Assembly (NCBI GenBank): GCA_023394955.1
Contig: JAEWZY010000010.1
Coordinates: forward strand, 58,867-122,866
Direction: 5' to 3'
DNA length: 64,000 nt
DNA from: Bacillota bacterium
Lineage (GTDB): Bacteria > Bacillota > UBA4882 > UBA8346
A model generated the notes under the pieces. It was not told where the DNA came from and made no database searches. It saw nothing but the letters and a program-made list of their open reading frames with translations. This document shows positions 8,143 through 16,219 of this stretch, one piece after another (positions within the stretch are counted from its first letter, which is position 1; each line of letters opens with the position of its first letter). Position numbers and translations under genes: made by a program.

Positions 8143-8568
8143 ATGGGTAAATCATCGTTATCCTTAGGTATTAAAACGATAATTTCAGTTAATTGTATCG
8201 CTGCGGTAATTACTTTACTCTTTTGGCTGCTTGTACTCTTTAAATTATTCATAAAACCAGGCAATGAGCTTTCGATGGATCTGCCATCCAAAGCATCTAC
8301 TTTCGGTTTTTTAATTGCCGATCTGTTATGGGCGGTTCCAATATTGATATTAAGCATACCTGGTCTTTTAAAACTGAAGTCCTGGGGTTGGTTAGCTGCC
8401 CAGCTGGCAAATGTTTTATGGGTTTATTCTCTTACGGCCTTATGGATTCGCGATCTGTACACCGGCGCAATAACTCCCGGAGATATCATTTTTTTACCTT
8501 TTGCTGTATTTTCAATTTGGTCGGCCTATTATTTGTGGCTTAATCGAAGTAAATTTAATATTCATTAG
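8143..8568 (+). CDS. Small integral membrane protein, unknown function
   Basis: 141 residues with about four hydrophobic segments: residues 8-35 (ISVNCIAAVITLLFWLLVLF), 50-75, 80-105 and 112-135. The start at 8143 is chosen for the TTGGAGG seven bases before ATG; an upstream in-frame ATG would add 27 residues lacking an RBS. It is the only plus-strand gene in a minus-strand stretch. A -10-like TATACT lies at 8109-8114, without a clear -35. I do not recognise the family. Confidence 0.65.
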   Translation: MGKSSLSLGIKTIISVNCIAAVITLLFWLLVLFKLFIKPGNELSMDLPSKASTFGFLIADLLWAVPILILSIPGLLKLKSWGWLAAQLANVLWVYSLTALWIRDLYTGAITPGDIIFLPFAVFSIWSAYYLWLNRSKFNIH

Positions 8569-8571
8569 AAG

Positions 8572-8610
8572 CTTTTCACCGACTGGCATTCGTGCGCATC
8601 GTGGCACACC
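8572..8610. repeat. Structured repeat, copy A
   Basis: A 39-base element identical at 29 of 39 positions to copy B (11354-11392). It contains a 6-bp hairpin (8592-8597 with 8604-8609, one mismatch). Read on the minus strand it begins 14 bases after the stop of a degraded gene. The changes between copies include a compensating base pair, which supports a folded element. Confidence 0.5.
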
Positions 8611-8623
8611 CAGGGATAGCCTT

Positions 8624-8743
8624 TTACAACAAAGAATTAATTCTATGCAGTTCTTCGTGCTGCAATGCATTTTCCCAATTTCTCATTAATTCGTCCCTAT
8701 GTATTTCACACCAAGCCAAAACTAATTTATGCTGTCTAATATT
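8624..8743 (-). pseudogene. Remnant of a DUF4160-like gene (C-terminal end only)
   Basis: On the minus strand, 39 codons before a TAA at 8624-8626 read LVLAWCEIHRDELMRNWENA and on to LHRINSLL. This matches the usual C-terminus of DUF4160 proteins (ALxWxELHRxELxxNWE), small proteins often paired with DUF2442 in toxin-antitoxin-like pairs. A stop codon precedes the fragment in frame, so the front of the gene is lost or frameshifted. Recognition is from memory of the family and is not certain. Confidence 0.45.
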
Positions 8744-8828
8744 TTATTCGGTTGATCATCATAATTTGTTGCTAAAAAACATACAGGGTTTTCGTTTTTA
8801 CAAACTGAAAAATCGCTGGAATATAAAC

Positions 8829-10067
8829 CTATATTTTTGGCAAGACCGCTTCATTTCTTAATTCCACTTCCCGCGTACCATCATCATTGACAATTCTCAA
8901 ACGTATGGTAATTGCTTCAGCATCATATAAAACCGACAAATATTCCTCAAAGGTGATATTGGATATTTGATTACCGTTTACGAGCGCAATATTAGTAATT
9001 TCATCGCCGATTTGCAAACCGTTCCGCTCCGCCGAAGACCCTTCCCACAAGCCTACAATCTTTAATTTACCGTTCGGATCGCGTTGCGCTTTAAACCCAA
9101 AAACATTCAGATTAGTCTTAAATGGCTTTCCATTAGGGCAAAGATACATTAAAGATTTAAGATAGTCAATCGTCACATTAAAATGCGATAAAAAATCGTT
9201 GGTGATCAGAATACCAACATCACCGGTAATGCCAATCGGCAAATTATTGACTTTAAAGGTTCCCACTTCTAAACTGGTTATTCGTGAACTCATGGAACGA
9301 CCACCACTAAAGGCTGCAATACTAGTAATTCCCCGTTCATTCATTACTTTACAATCTAACTCCGGTCGAATTTTCTCCAGAAGTTTGGTGGGAAATAATA
9401 AATAATCACTGCCGCAACCGGCTGCTCCAGTATCGATACGCCCAACAAAGGTTTGAGAACCAATCTTAATCTCTATACTAACCTGCCCAAGATTATTTTG
9501 CATTAATTTAAGCAGATACCCGGTTTGAACATTAGGTTCACTGTATGAACTATCATTACGTGCGAAAACCAGTTCTTTTTTACGATAGTCAATACTTACC
9601 TGAAATAATTTTAATAAATTACTTCCAAGTAAACCATCAATTTTGAAACCGAAAGATTCTATGCTTTTAAGGTCATCTACGAATGAACCTAAATTTTCAA
9701 CTATTACCTTGCCAACCTGAAGTTTTAAATGAACAGCATCTACACTTCGTTTTTCTTTCATTACATCAACCGCAGTTCCACCCGGCACAGTTTCTATTTT
9801 TAGTTCATTAACTATTCTTTTACTTATTACCATTGGAGCAGCAGAATCTAACAAAAAGGTATACTCTTTGGGACTATCGTTAATTTTGGTCTTAACCAAA
9901 ATATGCCCGCCAAATGTTTGAAAAGGGACTGTATATGTTCCTGCTTCACTTGCTACACTGCCATCCAATAGAGCCCATCCCTGGTCACATTGGCCAAGGG
10001 AACTGCTTATTATTAGTAGTATCAGTACTAAAAAACCAATCGATATTTTTTTCAATGATTGAAACAT
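8829..10067 (-). CDS. Secreted tandem retropepsin-like aspartyl protease with C-terminal PDZ domain
   Basis: 412 residues. An N-terminal signal peptide (ISIGFLVLILLIISSSLG) suggests export. Two retropepsin-like lobes follow. The first has FLLDSAAPMV with Asp74 but Ser-Ala where Thr/Ser-Gly is expected, plus the GLLGSNLL flap-side motif. The second has the intact GRIDTGAAG (Asp212-Thr-Gly) and VGILITNDFL. Residues about 323-400 form a PDZ domain (GLWEGSSAERNGLQIGDEI), which would bind substrate C-termini. The ATG at 10067 is chosen for TAGGAG eight bases upstream and the clean signal peptide. The domain order resembles bacterial aspartyl protease-PDZ proteins of the cell surface. The target is unknown. 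Confidence 0.8.
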   Translation of the reverse strand: MFQSLKKISIGFLVLILLIISSSLGQCDQGWALLDGSVASEAGTYTVPFQTFGGHILVKTKINDSPKEYTFLLDSAAPMVISKRIVNELKIETVPGGTAVDVMKEKRSVDAVHLKLQVGKVIVENLGSFVDDLKSIESFGFKIDGLLGSNLLKLFQVSIDYRKKELVFARNDSSYSEPNVQTGYLLKLMQNNLGQVSIEIKIGSQTFVGRIDTGAAGCGSDYLLFPTKLLEKIRPELDCKVMNERGITSIAAFSGGRSMSSRITSLEVGTFKVNNLPIGITGDVGILITNDFLSHFNVTIDYLKSLMYLCPNGKPFKTNLNVFGFKAQRDPNGKLKIVGLWEGSSAERNGLQIGDEITNIALVNGNQISNITFEEYLSVLYDAEAITIRLRIVNDDGTREVELRNEAVLPKI

Positions 10068-10145
10068 TGTATTTTCACTCCTATCCGAATGAGTTATTAC
10101 CGATTTGCAAGGCGTTTTTGCCATATTTACGCGCCTCACCGAATA

Positions 10146-10904
10146 CTATGCTTTTGTTACTACCCAAAATTTACAGTTTGATACTCTTTTCTTAACAACT
10201 TCTGGTTCTTCTGCTATTTTTGAAAGCCATGCTTCATCTATCAGTTCCAATCCACTTTCTTTTATACAGTCTAAAATTTCTGCTCGATTTGGAAAATGTA
10301 AAAAAATTAGTCTACCACGATCTTCTGCAATACGATCTCCAAATTCAAATATTCTTTGATCCTGCTTACCTTTTGACCATCTTTCGGCTTCTTCATCCCA
10401 GAACCACTTCCACTCTGTTCCCGCTTCTCTATCATGAGTCGTAAAAATAAAGATCCCGTCTTTTTTCAACACTCTTTTAATTTCTCTCAAAGCTCGAATT
10501 CTATTTACTTTAACTGGTATTTGCATTATACCATTAAAAGAAAAAAGACAACTGTCAAAAGTATTATCTTTAAAGGCTAAGTCACAAGCATCTCCAATTT
10601 CAAAAGTAATTTCAATACCTACTTTTTTAGAATTTTTTTTAGCTTCTTCGATCATACTGGGGGTTAAATCAACACCAATTACATTTTTATATCCTAATTT
10701 ATATAAACCTATAGTCGTTCGCCCTGCTCCACAGCCAATATCTAATATTTGACCATCTTCCTTAAAATACTTTGTGAAAAAAATTTTTTCTGATTCCCAC
10801 AAACCTATTTTAAAGGTGTCATCAGAATACTGATTTAAGGTGTCTTGATCAGAAAATGATTCAATCACAAAATTCTGTTGTACCTTGGCATCTTTTTCTT
10901 TCAT
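10146..10904 (-). CDS. Class I SAM-dependent methyltransferase
   Basis: 252 residues. Motif I ILDIGCGAGRTT lies near residue 55, motif II VIGVDLTP follows, and motif IV/V FDSCLFSFNGIMQIP and LKKDGIFIF come later. This is the Methyltransf_11/25 pattern. The start at 10904 is chosen because GAGGAGG lies six bases upstream. The substrate is unknown; the EWKWFWDEEAERW insert may shape it. It follows the retropepsin gene on the same strand, with its stop 78 bases upstream of that gene's start. Confidence 0.85.
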   Translation of the reverse strand: MKEKDAKVQQNFVIESFSDQDTLNQYSDDTFKIGLWESEKIFFTKYFKEDGQILDIGCGAGRTTIGLYKLGYKNVIGVDLTPSMIEEAKKNSKKVGIEITFEIGDACDLAFKDNTFDSCLFSFNGIMQIPVKVNRIRALREIKRVLKKDGIFIFTTHDREAGTEWKWFWDEEAERWSKGKQDQRIFEFGDRIAEDRGRLIFLHFPNRAEILDCIKESGLELIDEAWLSKIAEEPEVVKKRVSNCKFWVVTKA

Positions 10905-11408
10905 AATTTCCCTCCTCACATAGCAGCTAACGTTGAGCGCTCACGATCCGGATTGTCTTCCCCTGTTTAATATAGATCATTCCAAACTGGAGATCGTCCT
11001 TCCCCATCTCGGAATTATTTCCCCTAATTTAGGGAATTTGTCCCCCGATTTTAACTTGTACCCGGCAAAATCCAGAATTTATTGTCCCTTGACAACAAAA
11101 TATCGATATAAAATGGCAATAATATAGGTTTCTCTCCTTTTACAGCATTACGCCGCAAGATGCCAAAGGATCTGATAGACATTCGGAAAGACTATCGTTT
11201 TTCTTGATTTCCAACTGCAATCTCGCCTAACGAAGCTAACCTTGTTCACTTTCATTACGGCTCGCTTACTGAGTTTGAAGCTTATGCCATGTCTATCGCT
11301 AGTCATGGTATCTTCATCCTCTTTCAACTGAATGACCTATTGGTTGAGCCGGACTTTCACCGGCGGGTATTCGTACGCCTCGTAGCGTACCGATGGATGG
11401 TGGCCATT
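10905..11408. other. Intergenic region with core-site-like motifs and repeat copy B
   Basis: About 500 bases without a supported gene. On the minus strand it holds GCTCAAC (complement of 11344-11350) and GTTAGGC (complement of 11226-11232). These fit the integron attC core patterns RYYYAAC and GTTRRRY, about 125 bases apart. A second, compact GCTAACGTTGAGC lies at 10926-10938. A small palindrome, CCATG with CATGG, lies near 11287-11308. The inner arms expected for a true attC site are not evident. Confidence 0.35.
11354..11392. repeat. Structured repeat, copy B
   Basis: Partner of the element at 8572-8610. Its hairpin is perfect here: GTACGC (11374-11379) with GCGTAC (11386-11391). On the minus strand it begins 17 bases after the stop of the acetyltransferase gene, and a second small stem, GCCGG/CCGGC, follows. 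Position right after a gene is the same as in copy A. Confidence 0.5.
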
Positions 11409-11945
11409 TCAAACATCTTTCTTCAAATAAATCCAATATCTTTTTATGTTCTGACCGGAACTCGGTGAAATTTTTTCATCTTCAAAGGCACCATTATTCT
11501 TTAACACAACATGTATGGAAGGTACATTATCATGTTCACATGTTACTAATACTTTTTCTTTACCTTTCTCTTTTAATATTTCAAGTAGTTTTTGGACCAT
11601 AATTGTGGCATATCCATTATTTCGTTTTGAAGGAGGAACATCATAACCAATATTTCCACCATCAATAAATGTTTGAGCTGTTAATTCCTCTCTATATCTT
11701 ATAACCCCAAGTATTTCTTGCTCTTGATTTACAAGCCAATATGTTACTGTTTTAACATGACCTGGCTTAAGGTTTATTCCTTCTTTAAATTCCGTCATTC
11801 TTTTTAAATAGTCAATGAAAGTATCGGTTGAAGGATTAAAATATTTTGGAAATTCAGTTTCACCGTTATTTTTATAATCATTAACCATCTGATAAAAACT
11901 AGTTTCATAGGTTTGAGTTGGTTCAATCAGGAATGTTTCGCTCAT
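11409..11945 (-). CDS. GNAT-family acetyltransferase
   Basis: 178 residues. GNIGYDVPPSKRNNGYATIM is the acetyl-CoA-binding region: the strand-4 GYDV, then a variant R/Q-x-x-G-x-A/G signature (R-N-N-G-Y-A). VTCEHDNVPSIHVVLKNNGA is motif B, where Asn and a following Gly are conserved. It resembles the predicted acetyltransferase group COG3981. AAGGTGG lies just before the ATG. Its 3' end is followed by the structured repeat. The substrate is unknown. Confidence 0.85.
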   Translation of the reverse strand: MSETFLIEPTQTYETSFYQMVNDYKNNGETEFPKYFNPSTDTFIDYLKRMTEFKEGINLKPGHVKTVTYWLVNQEQEILGVIRYREELTAQTFIDGGNIGYDVPPSKRNNGYATIMVQKLLEILKEKGKEKVLVTCEHDNVPSIHVVLKNNGAFEDEKISPSSGQNIKRYWIYLKKDV

Positions 11946-12263
11946 ATTCCACCTTCATTATCTAATCTCTTACATTATCGCTTATGGCCCGGAAGGGCTT
12001 GAAATCTAATCATTGCAACTGTACAACTCGACCTATTTTTTATATATACCAACTATTAGCCCATATATGAAATATTACGATCATACACCATTCCCCGAAA
12101 CAATCCAGTTCAAATAATCAACTGGAAACCATATTTGTAAATTCACTATTAATTCCATTTTTTCCTGTTTCTCGAATATGAGGCAAGAGGCGTGAGGCAT
12201 GATTTTGTATGCTGAGTATATTGCCTAGTTTCATTCTTTCAAATCCCCAGCAAGGCTCTAAAA
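11946..12263. other. Intergenic region, no supported gene
   Basis: AT-rich. A minus-strand frame at 12118-12357 overlaps the next gene and lacks a ribosome-binding site, so it is not counted. GGCCCGGAAGGGC near 11984-11996 is a small palindrome of unknown meaning. Confidence 0.4.
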
Positions 12264-12731
12264 CTACCTTTTTTGATAATACTCCCGATAAGCTTTTTGT
12301 TCTTTCACATTTAAAAAATCCCGGTATGGTTTGCGATCTGCTTCGGTGTATTTCCAAAACGTTATTAAGTTAGGTTCGATTTCGATAATCACATTGTCTT
12401 TTAAATGTGAATACTTTTCAAATGCGGTTTTATGTTGATTTTGATAATTCTCTATAAAATAAGGGTTTTCAAAAGGATGACCGGTAATTTTAGCTTTTCC
12501 TTCAATTTGAATATTCCCCTGACATAAGGCAACATTGGTATTTTCCTTGATTTGCCGGTACTTTAAAAATTCAATGTCTGTCTGAAAATATATTTTCATT
12601 CCCTGATTTACGATACTAATAGTTCTTGCTGTAACTCTATTTTCAGAACAGGTTGCTAAAACCATTTTGTTATTTCTCGTAATAAAATCAATGGCTTCTT
12701 TTTCGACTTTGGAATAATTCAATGTCTCCAT
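12264..12731 (-). CDS. Pyridoxamine 5'-phosphate oxidase-family flavin-binding protein
   Basis: Split-barrel protein of about 156 residues. The pattern AIDFITRNNKMVLATCSEN followed by ARTISIVNQGMKIYFQTD is the standard entry of PNPOx-like proteins, and VALCQGNIQIEGKAKITG forms the middle strands. The ATG at 12731 gives the usual N-terminus with a weak AAAGGG upstream. An ATG at 12794 would add 21 residues of unusual composition. It probably binds FMN or a related flavin and reduces or senses a small molecule. The physiological role is unknown. Confidence 0.8.
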   Translation of the reverse strand: METLNYSKVEKEAIDFITRNNKMVLATCSENRVTARTISIVNQGMKIYFQTDIEFLKYRQIKENTNVALCQGNIQIEGKAKITGHPFENPYFIENYQNQHKTAFEKYSHLKDNVIIEIEPNLITFWKYTEADRKPYRDFLNVKEQKAYREYYQKR

Positions 12732-12794
12732 GGCTGTCGTCACCCTTTCAATTTTGGTTTTATAATGTATATGCAATTCTAATTCGCTGATCAT

Positions 12795-13212
12795 CCTAAA
12801 GCTTCCTGTTTTAAGAAAGCATCCCTGAAAATCTCAAATTAGTCGAAACAAACCTTTCCCGTCAAATCTCAACCATACAAAATAAAAGCAAACTTTTCTT
12901 TTCTATCATGCATAACCCGTGAATTCCTTCGTTTCGCTTACAATAAAAATCTCCTTGACTATATCGTATGGATCTCTGTGTTGATAAAAAAAAATCATTG
13001 GTCTCTATGTTGGCTATTTATTGACCGGGGAAATACCGTTGGGATATCTGTATGATCTGCTTGCGGAGATGGGGATTTAAGGCACGGTAAGAAAGAAATC
13101 TCCCGCAAAGACGCTGAGACGCAGAGAAAAACCTCTTCTTAATTGAAATTGGCTCTTCCTCTGCGCTTTTGCGCCTCTGCGCGAGGTTACAATCGTAATT
13201 TTTCTCTATAGC
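12795..13212. other. Intergenic region with a possible plus-strand gene remnant
   Basis: About 420 bases. Near 12995-13080 the plus strand reads an open stretch ending GYLLTGEIPLGYLYDLLAEM-GI-stop (stop 13078-13080). It looks coding in composition but has no start and is preceded by stops, so it may be a decayed gene of unknown family. The inverted repeat at 13104-13186 follows. Confidence 0.3.
13104..13186. repeat. Imperfect inverted repeat of the CAAAGACGCTGAGACGCAGAG type
   Basis: The left arm at about 13105-13126 and the right arm at about 13158-13180 are near reverse complements and enclose about 30 bases. A related element at 24515-24573 has arms beginning CACAGAGACGCGGAGG. Such purine/pyrimidine-arm hairpins are seen as dispersed intergenic repeats in many bacterial genomes. 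No open frame is inside. Confidence 0.6.
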
Positions 13213-14025
13213 TCATTTCTCCAACAACATCTGAATTTCCGTAACAAACTTTTTAGGGCTGCGCGGCAGGATCATTCCCGGCCCTTTAAGGTAGACTTCC
13301 CGATAGGGGAGCCTGATTTGGCGGTTATTCTCATTAAGATGGCCAAAAATCACTTGGTAGGATTGACCAAGGGTCTCATAAGGACCGTGGTGAATCACGG
13401 TTACCGCCTTACCCCCCGCCAGTTTCCGGCACTTGATACCCTCAACCTCCACCGCGGTTTTCACCGGTACACAAGCCTCAATGTCGGCGTCATCCTCTCG
13501 ATAAGCGTTGTCGTAATATAAGGAAAAGGGCGCTCCATTGCAGTACCGGCCATAGTTCTTAAATAAATTTCTAAACGCCTCGGACACATTCTGATATTTA
13601 CCTTTAAACCTGATTGAGGCAATCAGGATCTCGGGAATCTCTTTGATAATTATTTCCTGATTCATTCGAATCCGCTCCTCCTCTATTTGCCTGGCCTGAC
13701 TGATAAAGGCTTCCAGTTTCTTCTGCATCAAATCGTACCGTTCGATCTTATCCTTTATTTCCCCGGATTTCTTGATCGCATAGCCGATTAATTCCGCATC
13801 GTCCTTGCAATGATCCAGAATTTCCTTGATCTCTTTTAAAGGAAAGTCCAGTTCTTTTAGTTCATTAATGATCCTTACCTTTTCCAGACTGTTTTGATCG
13901 TAATATCGGTATCCGGATGAATCATCGATCACAGCTGGTTCCAATAATCCGCATTCGTGATAATAGCGTAAGGTTTTAATACTTAGCCTGGATATGATTG
14001 AAAAATCTCCAATTTGATAACGCAT
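13213..14025 (-). CDS. MerR-family regulator with GyrI-like effector domain
   Basis: 270 residues. The N-terminal winged helix-turn-helix is plain: YQIGDFSIISRLSIKTLRYY and then GLLEP...SGYRYYD. A coiled-coil dimerisation helix covers roughly residues 75-120. Residues from about 125 to the end form a GyrI/BmrR-type ligand-binding domain (VEVEGIKCRKLAGGKAVTVI, HGPYETLGQSY). Such regulators bind lipophilic cations or drugs and activate efflux or detoxification genes. The membrane-protein gene 50 bases upstream on the same strand may be co-transcribed and could be its target; that is inference. Confidence 0.87.
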   Translation of the reverse strand: MRYQIGDFSIISRLSIKTLRYYHECGLLEPAVIDDSSGYRYYDQNSLEKVRIINELKELDFPLKEIKEILDHCKDDAELIGYAIKKSGEIKDKIERYDLMQKKLEAFISQARQIEEERIRMNQEIIIKEIPEILIASIRFKGKYQNVSEAFRNLFKNYGRYCNGAPFSLYYDNAYREDDADIEACVPVKTAVEVEGIKCRKLAGGKAVTVIHHGPYETLGQSYQVIFGHLNENNRQIRLPYREVYLKGPGMILPRSPKKFVTEIQMLLEK

Positions 14026-14075
14026 ACTTAACCCCCGGTTTTTCAGTCACCCACACTCATTTTAACATATAGCCG

Positions 14076-14579
14076 CTATTTTGTCGGTTCGCTCATCATT
14101 TTATTGTGAAACTCTTGGCTGCTGACACCCAGTATCCTTTGGAAGTCCTCCGGATGGGTATTTACATAGGATTGCTGATAACCTATGAACGGCGCGAAGA
14201 TCCCGATTCCGATCAGCAACCCCAATGCGACAGCCTTGTAGTCGCCGGTTGACAACGTTCCATAGACCGCCCAGGCCATATTCAATACCATGATAACATG
14301 ACTGAATTGAGCTATCAGGTTGTATCCGCTCCAGGGGAAAAGAAATAGGCCGAGACCCCCGAAGAAAAACAGTGGCAGAATCCCGATATGTAAGGCGATT
14401 CGATTCTTGGTGACTAAAAAAATGACAAATCCGATTAGATAAGCGATACTTGAAGGCGCGCAGGCATTAAAAACAATCCATTCAATGGGCTTTACTTTGG
14501 AAACTCCTAAAAAGAAATAAGTGCTGTTGATGGTGACTAATAATAGAACAACCGCCAAACCGATTCCTAGTTTTAACAT
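14076..14579 (-). CDS. Multi-pass membrane protein, unknown function
   Basis: 167 residues with about five hydrophobic spans: 3-25, 37-58, 64-85, 88-107 and 115-133. The C-terminus is soluble (about 35 residues, SYVNTHPEDFQRILGVSSQE). AAGGGGG precedes the ATG. It stands directly upstream of the MerR regulator in the same orientation. No family is recognised. Confidence 0.65.
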   Translation of the reverse strand: MLKLGIGLAVVLLLVTINSTYFFLGVSKVKPIEWIVFNACAPSSIAYLIGFVIFLVTKNRIALHIGILPLFFFGGLGLFLFPWSGYNLIAQFSHVIMVLNMAWAVYGTLSTGDYKAVALGLLIGIGIFAPFIGYQQSYVNTHPEDFQRILGVSSQEFHNKMMSEPTK

Positions 14580-14661
14580 TAAAACAAACCCCCTTAAATA
14601 TTCTGATAATCTTTATGTACTAAAGATAAAGCCTCCAGTAACTGGAGAGTCAAGCAAATAT

Positions 14662-14692
14662 AAAAAAGGACGGCCACTTTATTCAATGGCCG
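14662..14692 (-). terminator. Terminator of the FAD oxidoreductase/sugar ABC operon
   Basis: Arms CGGCCA (14671-14676) and TGGCCG (14687-14692) are followed on the minus strand by TCC and a T6 run. It lies about 30 bases beyond the stop of the FAD oxidoreductase gene. Confidence 0.75.
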
Positions 14693-14721
14693 ACCCATTT
14701 TTACAATCAGTTAATTACTTA

Positions 14722-16182
14722 TTATAACTTAACTCCCTGTTTGACTAGGGCCTTTCTTAAATCATTAACACTTAAGCTTTGGGCAGTCTGATTGCTTTTA
14801 ACCGCCAAAGCTGCGGCAGTTCCCGCCGCTTCTCCCGTTGCCATACAGATAGGTTGTCCGCGGACCGAGCCTAAAGCGATCCGGTCAACGGAGATAGCTC
14901 TCCCGGCCACCAGCAAGTTTTCCGGACTATCCTTCGGCAATAAACACCGGTAAGGGATTCCATAGGTTTTGCCATCTTTAATCTCAATCCATCTGCGCCC
15001 ACCTTGAGCTTCTCCTACTTTACCCCCATCGGAGCTATGGACGTTCATCGCCCGACCGCATCTGGCAATGGCATCATCAAAATCTCGACCTTCGAGGACA
15101 TCGGTTTGGCTTAATTGATATTGACCGACAATTCTCCGGCTTTCCCTGACTCCAAGCTGTGAGGCGGTTTCAAGTAAATAAGCGTTCTCATAACCGGGAA
15201 TGTACTTTTGCATAAATCTCGCCAGCAAAACAACTTGCTTTTTAGTGTTTTGCAATGCCGCGCTGACATCCTTGCCCTTGGTGGTATCCACGCCATAGGC
15301 CATATCGACAATCTGGAAAGTCTGATCGAGCACAATCCGGCCATTCCGGAACACCGAACTTGCCACAAAAATCGGGATCGGGTTTTTAGCGCCCATAGCC
15401 AGGGGATAATCTCCGTTTTCAAAAGCCTTGGAGATCAACTTGTAAAACCCATTTAAGTTTACCGGCAGGTTCTCTTGATATAATTTCTCCCAAACCTCAA
15501 TATCGCCGGAATGGAGTTCATCCGGATTAGCCTTCATATAAGCAATGGTCTTTCCTACATCAGCCCCAGCCATGACGAAAGTCAAAGTAACCGGTTGTAT
15601 CTCACCGTTAGGGCCGCCTTTTTCAAAAGCCACGCCACTTCTAGCTGCTATGTCGGCATCTCCGGTAGTATCAACTATCTCCTTGGCCCGGATCAAATGG
15701 CGTCCTGATTTATTCTCCGCGTAAACCCCGGAGATCCTATTGCCTTCAACCACCGGATCAGTCACCATCGATTGATACCAAATATCTACTCCGGCTTCAA
15801 GGCACATCTCTTGAACTACAAATTTCACAATTTCGGGGTCGGTCAAAACGCAACTGGTAGAACGCCCTTTTTCACCCCAGGCGCCACCCTGTTCCACCAA
15901 TCGGTCCACAATTTCCTGGGCAATTCCCCAAACCGCCTGCTCTTCATAATAGTTATTATACTGATAGATATTAACTGTATGGCGGTTGCGGTGGACCCTC
16001 ATTCCATGAAACCCCATGACCAAACCACCCGTAAACATGCCTCCCAGGTTTTCGGCTCTTTCAATTAAAATCACCTTAGCGCCATTGCGAGCGGCGGCGA
16101 TTGCCGCTCCGATCCCAGCTGGACCCCCACCGGCAACCAACACATCCGTTTCGATACTTATTGCTTTTTGGTCCCAGTTCAA
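14722..16182 (-). CDS. FAD-dependent oxidoreductase (FAD_oxidored family)
   Basis: 486 residues. The Rossmann dinucleotide-binding motif VLVAGGGPAGIGAAIAAARN starts near residue 14 and is followed by the acidic end of strand 2 (LIERAENLGG). FTGGLVMGFHG is the typical next segment of this family, and IVDTTGDADIAARSG and GRAISVDRIALGSVRGQPIC close the FAD fold. The start appears to be TTG, since a stop lies just before it and no ATG fits. It is the last gene of a LacI/ABC sugar cluster. It may oxidise the imported carbohydrate or a derivative, but the substrate is not shown by the sequence. Confidence 0.85.
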   Translation of the reverse strand: MNWDQKAISIETDVLVAGGGPAGIGAAIAAARNGAKVILIERAENLGGMFTGGLVMGFHGMRVHRNRHTVNIYQYNNYYEEQAVWGIAQEIVDRLVEQGGAWGEKGRSTSCVLTDPEIVKFVVQEMCLEAGVDIWYQSMVTDPVVEGNRISGVYAENKSGRHLIRAKEIVDTTGDADIAARSGVAFEKGGPNGEIQPVTLTFVMAGADVGKTIAYMKANPDELHSGDIEVWEKLYQENLPVNLNGFYKLISKAFENGDYPLAMGAKNPIPIFVASSVFRNGRIVLDQTFQIVDMAYGVDTTKGKDVSAALQNTKKQVVLLARFMQKYIPGYENAYLLETASQLGVRESRRIVGQYQLSQTDVLEGRDFDDAIARCGRAMNVHSSDGGKVGEAQGGRRWIEIKDGKTYGIPYRCLLPKDSPENLLVAGRAISVDRIALGSVRGQPICMATGEAAGTAAALAVKSNQTAQSLSVNDLRKALVKQGVKL

Positions 16183-16219
16183 TTAATTCACATCCTCATT
16201 TCATTGTTATGTTATTAAC

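Noticed and set aside
11226..11350. Full integron attC site
   Set aside because: The two core-site patterns fit, but the inner arms expected to pair are not seen and no integrase is in the window; kept only as a hint.
12118..12357. Minus-strand frame of 79 codons
   Set aside because: Overlaps the flavin-binding protein gene in another frame and has no RBS.
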